In this document: piece after piece, positions 13,813 to 19,587 of the stretch | How positions within the stretch are numbered: position 1 is the stretch's first letter | How the letters are laid out: the number at the start of each line of letters is the position of its first letter | Source: CAZIRF01 sp964541755 | Lineage (GTDB): Bacteria > Spirochaetota > Spirochaetia > Treponematales > Breznakiellaceae | Reading direction: 5' to 3' | Assembly (NCBI GenBank): GCA_964541755.1 | Contig: CAZIRF010000048.1 | Coordinates: 1 to 19,587, forward strand | DNA length: 19,587 nt | Translations under genes and position numbers: made by a program | Notes under the pieces: generated by a model | Told to the model about the DNA's origin: nothing | Databases searched by the model: none | Seen by the model: the letters and a program-made list of their open reading frames with translations, nothing else

Positions 13813-15426
13813 ATGACACAGACGACAAAGAGAAGATCAATACTGATAGTCCTGGCGGCCCTTCTTGCGGCCGGCCCGATTTCTTCCCTGGCGGCAAACG
13901 GGACAGACAGCGCCACGGATGCGGGCAAGACGGCCGGCCGCAGTAACCCGCTTACGGTGGGCATTACCCAAATCGACACCTCGCGTCTCATGGCCTTCCA
14001 GCGCAACCGGCTCTACATACGGGCCTTGAGCCCCCGCGGCGAGGTCCTCGAGGCCCCGGACCTCCTGGGCTCGGAGCAAACTATCAGCCTTGATGTGCAT
14101 GAGTCCTCCGACGGCATTCACTTTGTTCGGGCAGGACGGGCTCAGGTTCAAAGGGCCCACCCCCGGGATGCGGGTATTTCCTTTCTGTTTCTCGTGGACA
14201 ACTCGCTGTCCATGTACAATCAAACCCTGGTCACCTCCGATGGCAGGGAAGGCGCGAGCAGGGCAGAAGCGGCAAATGAGGCCGCGAAGCGCTTTCTCCT
14301 GTCGATAAGCTCTGCCAGGGACAAGGTGGGGTTGGCAAGTTTCAACACCCGCTACGAGCTGGTCCTGTCTCCCACGGCAAATCTCGACGAGAGCGGTCCC
14401 GCCCTCGACCGCATTGTGGAACCCGGCCCGGATGACGGCTATACAGAGCTCTATGCGGGCCTCGTACTCGCTTCGCGCGATCTGGGAGAGGTCTCCGGGC
14501 GGCGAGCCCTCGTCGTCCTGTCCGATGGCGAGAATTTCCCCTGGCACGGCAAACGGGGGAGCCCCAGCCCGGTTTTCGGCGAAAAGGACTGGCGGGCCGA
14601 CGAGGCCCTCGAGGAGGCGGTACGGCAGGGGGTAACGGTCTTCGCCATCCACTTTGGCACCGAACGCGACGATCACTTGTCGCAGTTGGCCCGCGCCAGC
14701 GGGGGCCAGGTCTTCAATGCATCCAACGATGAAGAACTCGCCGGGGTCTACTCGACCATTCGCGACAACATTCGCCGCGAGCTCCTGCTTGAGTACCGCG
14801 CCCTCATGCTCGAAGGAGATCGGCGCTGGGTACGCCTCGTACCGGCTGCAGAGGGGCAGGAAATCGGAACCGCATCACCAGTGGCGCCGGGCGCGCGGGC
14901 GGGAGACCGCTACTACTATACAGGGACGGTCTTCGGAGCCGCAGGCACCGCGCTTTCGCCCTGGTTCTTGCTTCTTGTCCCGCTGGCCCTCCTCTTCCCC
15001 CTCGTCATGGCCCTCATTCCCTTCGAGAAGCCCAGCATGTCTGCCAATCTCTCGCTCCTCTACGCAACGGGGGCCGGACGCGGCACCAAGGTCTTCGCAG
15101 TGGGAGACCGTACCGTCATCGGGGCCGATGCCCGAGCCGATGTCACGATAGTGGGCAACACCCGTCTGGAGGAAAGCCCGGTAACCATCATTCGCGACGA
15201 GCGGACGGGCTCCTACACCATTAAAAGCAGCGAGGCGATAACGGTCAACAACCGGCAAGTGCGCGAAAAGACGCTCGTAAACGGGGATGTGATCAATGCC
15301 GATGGCACCCTGGTGGTCTTCGACGACAACGATGGAAGCGTCATTCAGGGGAAAGGGCTCCTCGCACGCATGAAACGCTTTTTGGCAGGCCAGGGTGGAA
15401 AACAAAAGGCCCGCAAGGGGAAATAA
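13813..15426 (+). CDS. VWA-domain membrane protein with cytoplasmic FHA-like tail
   Basis: A 537-residue protein: signal peptide or N-terminal anchor at about 8-28, an N-terminal strand region (48-115), and an extracytoplasmic VWA domain (about 122-325) with an intact MIDAS: FLFLVDNSLSM (Asp129, Ser131, Ser133), Thr211 in YTELYAG and Asp238 in VVLSDGE. One TM follows at about 381-403. A cytoplasmic FHA-like domain comes next (about 425-505: VGDRTVIGADARADVTIVGN, YTIKSSEAITVNNRQV), then a basic tail. The FHA-like part lacks the GR arginine and the SxxH motif. The domain order could link an extracytoplasmic metal-dependent binding module to the cytoplasmic kinase/FHA circuit. The start at 13813 is supported by AGGGAG upstream; an in-frame extension to 13618 runs through the preceding gene. 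Confidence 0.85.
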   Translation: MTQTTKRRSILIVLAALLAAGPISSLAANGTDSATDAGKTAGRSNPLTVGITQIDTSRLMAFQRNRLYIRALSPRGEVLEAPDLLGSEQTISLDVHESSDGIHFVRAGRAQVQRAHPRDAGISFLFLVDNSLSMYNQTLVTSDGREGASRAEAANEAAKRFLLSISSARDKVGLASFNTRYELVLSPTANLDESGPALDRIVEPGPDDGYTELYAGLVLASRDLGEVSGRRALVVLSDGENFPWHGKRGSPSPVFGEKDWRADEALEEAVRQGVTVFAIHFGTERDDHLSQLARASGGQVFNASNDEELAGVYSTIRDNIRRELLLEYRALMLEGDRRWVRLVPAAEGQEIGTASPVAPGARAGDRYYYTGTVFGAAGTALSPWFLLLVPLALLFPLVMALIPFEKPSMSANLSLLYATGAGRGTKVFAVGDRTVIGADARADVTIVGNTRLEESPVTIIRDERTGSYTIKSSEAITVNNRQVREKTLVNGDVINADGTLVVFDDNDGSVIQGKGLLARMKRFLAGQGGKQKARKGK

Positions 15427-15431
15427 CAGAT

Positions 15432-16433
15432 TTAGCTGGCGGGCTCTCCCAGCGAGACAATCCCCGACCAGGGGTCGAAGGGCTGGCCCGGCAGAATGAA
15501 GGCGGCCTGCATGAGGGCTGCATTGTGGATCTGGATGAAGCGGCCATCCGCACGCAGGTAAAACCGCTCGCGTGAGGGGCGGTGCCCGCCTATCATGACG
15601 CCGGGCTTGACCGATTCGGAAAAGAAGGAGCGGAAGGTTTCCTCGACGGCGCCTTCCACCGCCTGCCCGATGTCCGTCCAGGTAAGTGCCTCGACAATAT
15701 CGCCATCGAGCCGCGCGTTTACCACTTCTTCGACCGAAAGCGGGAATGCGGGTTCTGCGTGGCAGGCCAAAAAGCCCCCGCCGCGGGCCATGAGGGGCAA
15801 GGTGTCTTCAAAGGCGGCATAGGTCTCGAAAAAATCGGCACCCAGGATGCGAAAGGTCCAATCGGCGGCCATCTCGCCTTCGGAGGCGAACTTCCCGTAG
15901 GGGTGGTCCCCCTCCCCTTCCCGATTGCGAATGTTGTCGTGATTCCCCTTAAGAAAGAAAAAGCGCCCCGGATACGCCGCGACAAGACGCGACACATGGG
16001 CCATGGCGGTAAAGGCCAGCGACATCTCCTCGCGCATGGCGGCGTCTGTTTTCCAGCCCTCTTGGTACTCGAGCCAGGCGGCGCGCCAGCGTTCCTTGCC
16101 GGCGAGGCCCTCGCTGTGCGGCCCGTCCCCCAACATGACGACTTGGATGCGACCTGCCTCGAGGGCATCACGCACGGTACGGGGCTCGCTTCCTGCCGTT
16201 TGCGGTGGTATCAGCCAGGACTCCAGGGCGTCCAGGACCGCTGGACGGGCGTGGAGATCCGGGAGAATCAGGCAGGGAAGCCCCGGGTCAAGCTCAATGA
16301 GCGCACCGGGTTCACCATCTCTTCGCACGGGGCGTATAGCTGCCGGCAGGCCAAGCAATGCCTCTCGGGCGGCGTCGAAAGCCCGTTGCCAATCCTTTCT
16401 TTTCGTTGGCAAATCATCACTTTTTTGTGGCAC
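15432..16433 (-). CDS. Calcineurin-like metallophosphoesterase
   Basis: A 333-residue cytoplasmic metallophosphoesterase. Metal-site motifs are in order: LPDLHA (Asp59, His61; the usual GDxH has a Pro instead of Gly), LGDGPHSEG (Asp103), KGNHDN (Asn164, His165), CHAEP (His225) and IGGHRPS (His284). GNHD rather than GNHE and the absence of GDxVDRG argue against a classical PPP-type protein phosphatase; the substrate is not predictable. The start is GTG at 16433 with GAGGAG five bases upstream. It converges on the VWA gene with five bases between the two stop codons. It could reverse the kinase's phosphorylation, but this rests only on proximity. Confidence 0.85.
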   Translation of the reverse strand: MPQKSDDLPTKRKDWQRAFDAAREALLGLPAAIRPVRRDGEPGALIELDPGLPCLILPDLHARPAVLDALESWLIPPQTAGSEPRTVRDALEAGRIQVVMLGDGPHSEGLAGKERWRAAWLEYQEGWKTDAAMREEMSLAFTAMAHVSRLVAAYPGRFFFLKGNHDNIRNREGEGDHPYGKFASEGEMAADWTFRILGADFFETYAAFEDTLPLMARGGGFLACHAEPAFPLSVEEVVNARLDGDIVEALTWTDIGQAVEGAVEETFRSFFSESVKPGVMIGGHRPSRERFYLRADGRFIQIHNAALMQAAFILPGQPFDPWSGIVSLGEPAS

Positions 16434-16452
16434 GAATGCTCCTCATGCCACC

Positions 16453-16461
16453 AGTATACCA
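16453..16461 (-). promoter_or_regulatory. Candidate extended -10 promoter of the metallophosphoesterase gene
   Basis: TGGTATACT on the minus strand (extended -10) lies 19 bases upstream of the GTG start, in the 62-bp gap after the PAP2 gene. No good -35 is visible. The predicted leader is short but still includes the GAGGAG ribosome site. Confidence 0.35.
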
Positions 16462-16495
16462 CCTTGTGTGCGCTACGCCAGAGTCTGATTGCGTT

Positions 16496-17434
16496 TCAAT
16501 TGAGGTCAAGGCTGATAGCGATGGCGGCGGGGCTCACCAAAAGGCGATAAGGGGGTTTTTGCCAGCCCTGCCCCGCTGCGACCGCCGTCCTGTCGGCAGA
16601 ATCCCGTCCGCTTCCCCGGACGCGGTGCAGCATGGGCACCAGGAAGCCTGCCGCCGATCCGACGAGTGCCCCAACGATGACGTCGCTGGCGAAGTGGCTG
16701 CCGCTGGCAACGCGCAAAATGGCGGTAGATAGTGCGAAGCCGTATGAACCGCCAATCACCACCCATCGCCAGGGCGAATCGGGGAAATACGCGGCAAAGC
16801 TGTAGCTGGCAAAACCCGCACCGGCAAAGGCCATGCTCGTATGGCCGGAGGGAAAGGAATCAAACCAATCCTCCCGGGTATCGCTGTCATCGGGGTATCC
16901 GTCTGCATAGAGGTAGGGACGCGCACGGGCGAAAAGGGTCTTGCCGGTCTCCTTGAGGCCCCAGGCCAAAAGGGCCGTCTCGAGGTACATCGCGCCGATG
17001 GTCACCCAGTCCCCGACCGGCGCTGCCGCGAGGGCTGCAGGGGCGAAGAAAGCCGCAAATTGGGTGATGTCGGAAATCGTATCGAGGGTGCCGTTATAGG
17101 CTGCCAGAAAGGCCCGGTCAAAACCCCATACCTCGGAAGGATCGAAGGGGGGAAGTGCGGCGGGCCCGGAAGCCCTGTCGACAACAAAGGGCACGAGATT
17201 GAGACCGATAACCGCCCCCGCGAATGACAGGTCCACCGCAGGGTTCAAGGCAAAGCAGGTACGCGAGCCCAAGAGCCAGTTGGCACCTGGCGCCGCCTCA
17301 AGCGTGGGCGCCCCCAAAGGGGCTGGTGCTGTGGTGGGTGCGGGCTCTATGGCGGGTGAAGACTCTGCGGCGGGCAGATTGACCAAAACGATGATTGCGA
17401 GGCAAACAATACAGAAAAATCGTTTCAATTGCAT
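16496..17434 (-). CDS. PAP2-family membrane phosphatase
   Basis: A 312-residue PAP2 (type 2 phosphatidic acid phosphatase) protein. All three catalytic motifs are present: KTLFARARP (Lys165, Arg172, Pro173), FPSGHTS (Pro195 to His198) and RVASGSHFASD (Arg241, His247, Asp251). The N-terminus has a signal-like segment (MQLKRFFCIVCLAIIVLVNLPAA) followed by a Pro/Ala-rich linker of about 25 residues before the membrane domain. These enzymes dephosphorylate lipid phosphates such as undecaprenyl pyrophosphate or phosphatidic acid on the outer face of the inner membrane. The start at 17434 is chosen because the hydrophobic signal begins there; its AAGGA site is unusually close (one base). A longer frame upstream crosses the hairpin region and is not credible. 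Confidence 0.88.
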   Translation of the reverse strand: MQLKRFFCIVCLAIIVLVNLPAAESSPAIEPAPTTAPAPLGAPTLEAAPGANWLLGSRTCFALNPAVDLSFAGAVIGLNLVPFVVDRASGPAALPPFDPSEVWGFDRAFLAAYNGTLDTISDITQFAAFFAPAALAAAPVGDWVTIGAMYLETALLAWGLKETGKTLFARARPYLYADGYPDDSDTREDWFDSFPSGHTSMAFAGAGFASYSFAAYFPDSPWRWVVIGGSYGFALSTAILRVASGSHFASDVIVGALVGSAAGFLVPMLHRVRGSGRDSADRTAVAAGQGWQKPPYRLLVSPAAIAISLDLN

Positions 17435-17844
17435 GTCCTTTTTTCTTTCATCACAAGCCGATACTGTGGATCGGGGTTTGAAAGCCTTAAAAACCCATAG
17501 GAAAAACTGTATAAAAATCTTCAAACGGTGACGAAATTTGTACGGTTTTCCTGATATCTTGGAACAAAATATCACACAGATCCGGAAATAACAGCTACAT
17601 CCAAGAGATTGCCCCGCTACGGGCCCCGAACATGCTCGTGTTGATAAGGCATGAAGGGGGCGCGGCGGCTTCCCCATGCCAGAAGCCCCCCTGCCCCAGA
17701 GAGCGAGCGGAACTGCTTTACGCAGTTCCGCCACGGTCAAGTCGCACAGCATCTTGACCCGGCCCCCCTGCGGTCGGGCCGCGCCCCGGCCGCTCCCGCG
17801 CCCGTGTCGGGTCCCGCCCTACCCCCGCGAGAGAAGGAGGGGTA
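17435..17844. other. 410-bp intergenic region: AT-rich half and GC-rich structured half
   Basis: No convincing gene lies here. The part next to the PAP2 gene (about 17435-17600) is AT-rich with A/T runs and should contain the leftward PAP2 promoter, although no clear -35/-10 pair stands out. The rest (about 17610-17844) is very GC-rich and holds several consecutive inverted repeats, annotated separately. Confidence 0.6.
17667..17813. repeat. Cluster of consecutive hairpins (possible structured RNA or intergenic repeat element)
   Basis: In order: GGCTTC/GAAGCC (17667-17672 with 17682-17687); GCGGAACTGC/GCAGTTCCGC, a perfect 10-bp stem with 5-base loop (17707-17716 with 17722-17731); GGTCAAG/CTTGACC, a perfect 7-bp stem with 11-base loop (17735-17741 with 17753-17759); and GACCCG/CGGGTC, a long-range pair (17756-17761 with 17808-17813) that would compete with the third stem. 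None is followed by a T tract. On the minus strand they lie directly downstream of the lipoprotein stop. They could form a stable 3' structure, a small RNA or a dispersed palindromic repeat. Confidence 0.5.
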
Positions 17845-19101
17845 TCAATCAAAATCCAGCTGTGCCCCAAATACCCAGCCTTCCCTCTTGTTGGGAAGAC
17901 GAATCTTGTACCAACAGTCCTCGACCCCATCTACATAATCCTTGAACTCGCTATGTTCGAGTACCGTACACTTTTGGCCCTGACGAAGCAGCTTGAGTGT
18001 CTTTCCATCAATGCTTCCATGGTCCCGAAGCACTGCCCCCTTAACGGTAATGGTTGCTTGATAGCTTATCTCGAAGACAAGCAATCCTCCAATGTCTTCA
18101 CCGGCCTCATTTTTGTACCCCCCATAGGCAATAACATGGCGACCGTTCGGGCTTACCGCGTAATCATCAACTATATAGCACCCCGTCTCGTGTACTCTAC
18201 CTTTGGTGTCCAGGATATCAAGACTCATGGAATCACTACTGGGGTAGGGACTGTAGGGCCCAATAAAATGTTCGGGGCTTAATATCTCCCACCTTATATA
18301 TCTTGTACCAATATTGTAGTAGCCAATTGACAGCCGATTCTTTGGATCCAATACTTCAACTTCACGACCTTCCCAGATTCCATCATGGTTTCGATGCCCA
18401 AAAAGAATCTTTGATTCTTTTTCATGAATAGAAAACCAAGTAAAGAGCTTGTCATTATATCCATAGAGAAATTCATAATTGACCGGTGATCCATCATTAA
18501 ATGTATAAAAGAGTTTCTCGAAGGTAGAGTATTCATGGAGCTTTTTGGGGTTGATATAACCAAGATTGAGCCCCTCGGGGACTGTTACTTCCTCTCCCCG
18601 TCGATATGCCACTCCAGCGCTTCCATGCAAATTGTAATAGTATCTATAATTCAATGGCCTCTTATTGCGAAGCGGAAACCCAGCATAAGAATAATCATCG
18701 AGATAAGGGCTCTCATCGTGAAGTTCGACAATTTCATCCAAATCTGGATCAAATATCGCTGGTTGTTTCCCGTTTACGAAGAAATACAATTTGTTGTTAT
18801 ATGTGGAAAAACCTTCTACACCCATTCTACCAACTGACTTCCCTCCTGGTGCGATATATCTATGAATACTTGAAGGATCTGAAAACTTTCGTATATAAAT
18901 ACCCTCTTTCATATCGCTTAGTTTATAGTAGACCATCTCTGCGAAGTAGTCATTGCCAATTGAGTATAGTTTATTAAGCCGTGAATAGGAGCCTCCACAA
19001 TAGACCAGCTTTGCCGATACTGGTGGGACTTCTTCCCTCGCACACCCCGATACTATCAGGGCAAGATAAATTGCTGTGCATACGGCGGCAATTTTTTCCA
19101 T
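17845..19101 (-). CDS. Predicted lipoprotein with C-terminal SH3-like domain
   Basis: A 418-residue protein with a type II signal peptide: MEKIAAVCTAIYLALIVSGC, lipidation expected at Cys20. The central part (about 30-350) is rich in aromatic residues and strand-like, with repeated motifs such as YYNIGTRYIRWEILSPEHF; I do not recognise it, and a propeller-like fold is only a guess. The last 63 residues (DGKTLKLLRQGQKCTVLEHSE...CWYKIRLPNKREGWVFGAQL) match the bacterial SH3 pattern with the conserved W-K-GWV signature, suggesting cell-wall or protein binding. The gene is clearly AT-richer than the rest of the window and uses A/T-ending codons freely, suggesting acquisition. Start with GGAGG nine bases upstream; it overlaps the M23 remnant by 46 bases. 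Confidence 0.8.
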   Translation of the reverse strand: MEKIAAVCTAIYLALIVSGCAREEVPPVSAKLVYCGGSYSRLNKLYSIGNDYFAEMVYYKLSDMKEGIYIRKFSDPSSIHRYIAPGGKSVGRMGVEGFSTYNNKLYFFVNGKQPAIFDPDLDEIVELHDESPYLDDYSYAGFPLRNKRPLNYRYYYNLHGSAGVAYRRGEEVTVPEGLNLGYINPKKLHEYSTFEKLFYTFNDGSPVNYEFLYGYNDKLFTWFSIHEKESKILFGHRNHDGIWEGREVEVLDPKNRLSIGYYNIGTRYIRWEILSPEHFIGPYSPYPSSDSMSLDILDTKGRVHETGCYIVDDYAVSPNGRHVIAYGGYKNEAGEDIGGLLVFEISYQATITVKGAVLRDHGSIDGKTLKLLRQGQKCTVLEHSEFKDYVDGVEDCWYKIRLPNKREGWVFGAQLDFD

Positions 19102-19541
19102 TCTTCATATCCTCCCGGATTGCTTCTTCGAGCAATCTCCAACATTTTCTGCTTTTCTACCGGGCTGGCCTTCGGGTACCACTCCCGCAAATAGGGTAGC
19201 ACGGTATCCGCACCCATAGCCGCAAAACTGGCACTCTCGAATAGATTGTTCGCCCGCATCACTGTCAACATCTCGCTCGTAAAGCTCTGGCCTAAAGCCT
19301 CAATCGGCTGACCGAAAAACCTCTCCATGAAGGCTTCCGACTGCATGTAAGCCGCTCTGTTTTCCGGATTATTGCGACCTTTAAAAGTATGCCCCCCATA
19401 CACTTCAACTGCAGGCCCTGCGCTCGTAATGGTATAACCTGCCCCATCCAAGTAGTCGGTAGGATCCGTGTAGATACCTGTTTCTTCATCTTTTACCTCC
19501 ATGTGTAAGTGTGGGCCGGTTGTGTTCCCGGTTGTAGACTC
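19056..19541 (-). pseudogene. 3' remnant of an M23-peptidase-like gene
   Basis: The frame encodes ESTTGNTTGPHLHMEV followed by about 145 residues. TTGPHLHMEV matches the C-terminal catalytic motif of M23/LytM metallopeptidases (HLH supplies metal ligands). Everything N-terminal to it, including the first metal-binding motif, is missing: an in-frame TGA occurs at 19542-19544, exactly where an 8-bp direct repeat begins. The downstream region (GYTITSAGPAVEVYGG..., KASPVEKQKMLEIARRSNPGGYEEWKKLPPYAQQFILP) is unrecognised. An ATG at 19500-19502 could start a 148-residue product, but it falls inside the motif and has no ribosome site. I read it as a truncated gene, unless the junction is an assembly artefact. 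Confidence 0.65.
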
Positions 19542-19579
19542 TCACATTAAACCATCCTGAACCCGCAAGAAACTCTCAC
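19538..19579. repeat. Direct repeat ACTCTCAC with 34-bp period
   Basis: ACTCTCAC occurs at 19538-19545 and 19572-19579, separated by a 26-bp unique segment. The first copy coincides with the break in the M23 reading frame. It could be the edge of a mobile element with internal end repeats, a target-site duplication, or the start of a second tandem array cut by the window end. Confidence 0.55.
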
Positions 19580-19581
19580 GA

Positions 19582-19587
19582 TCAGTT
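19582..19587. repeat. Window-end bases in phase with the 19-bp array at the window start
   Basis: The last six bases, TCAGTT, are the 3' part of the array A unit. Read on into base 1 of the window (T, then CGACTGAC...), they continue the unit in perfect phase. The match is short and could be chance, but it fits both ends lying in copies of the same repeat. Confidence 0.4.

Noticed and set aside
5848..13845. Recurrent ATACTGAT near several gene starts (about 5850, 12890, 13840)
   Set aside because: At two sites it encodes Ile-Leu in signal peptides and the spacing to start codons is not constant, so coincidence with codon preference is the simpler reading.
9951..15426. Type VI secretion locus
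   Set aside because: Kinase, FHA and VWA genes are reminiscent of it, but no sheath, baseplate, ClpV or membrane-complex gene is present.
17435..17752. 106-residue N-terminal extension of the PAP2 protein
   Set aside because: It spans the hairpin region and an AT-rich promoter-like stretch and would bury the signal peptide inside the protein.

Overview
The window looks like chromosomal DNA from a GC-rich diderm bacterium, most probably a spirochaete (Treponema/Spirochaeta-like). That assignment is an inference from gene content: a LolA-like/FtsX envelope export operon, a YjfB-type motility-associated small protein, a DUF4349 protein, FHA/kinase/VWA genes and an SH3-tailed lipoprotein. No rRNA or tRNA is visible to confirm it.

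Layout. Positions 1-250 hold two adjacent tandem arrays with the same 19-bp period, both made of short TGAC...GTCA palindromes, followed by a terminator. A leftward yjbQ-like gene (307-723) is divergent from a seven-gene rightward operon (906-7713). That operon encodes a YtrA-type GntR repressor, a four-TM SPFH/stomatin protein, a LolD/MacB-type ATPase, two FtsX-type permeases, a periplasmic LolA-like protein and an outer-membrane beta-barrel. Most genes overlap by a few bases (ATGA or TGATG junctions), so they read as one trans-envelope export machine under one repressor, with GTACTA/TAGTAC repeats over the promoter. A perfect 16-bp bidirectional terminator (7729-7766) separates it from convergent leftward genes.

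Positions 7790-15426 hold a phospho-signalling neighbourhood. The leftward genes are a canonical FHA protein, a protein fusing an unrecognised domain to an HU/IHF-like DNA-binding domain, a DUF4349 membrane protein and a small YjfB-like protein. The rightward genes are a stand-alone paralogue of the unrecognised domain, a transmembrane Ser/Thr kinase, a six-TM protein with an FHA-like tail, and a VWA protein with a cytoplasmic FHA-like tail. The two copies of the unrecognised domain sit on either side of a divergent promoter region next to the kinase and FHA genes. This is the best candidate in the window for an undescribed system: a kinase-FHA circuit that could control a nucleoid-type DNA-binding protein and an envelope VWA module.

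Positions 15432-17434 hold a leftward metallophosphoesterase and a PAP2 phosphatase. A GC-rich intergenic region with several consecutive hairpins follows (about 17667-17813). The right end (17845-19587) is clearly AT-richer: an SH3-domain lipoprotein gene and the 3' remnant of an M23-peptidase-like gene whose reading frame breaks at an 8-bp direct repeat. The last bases of the window match, in phase, the 19-bp repeat at its first bases, so both ends probably lie in the same repeat family.
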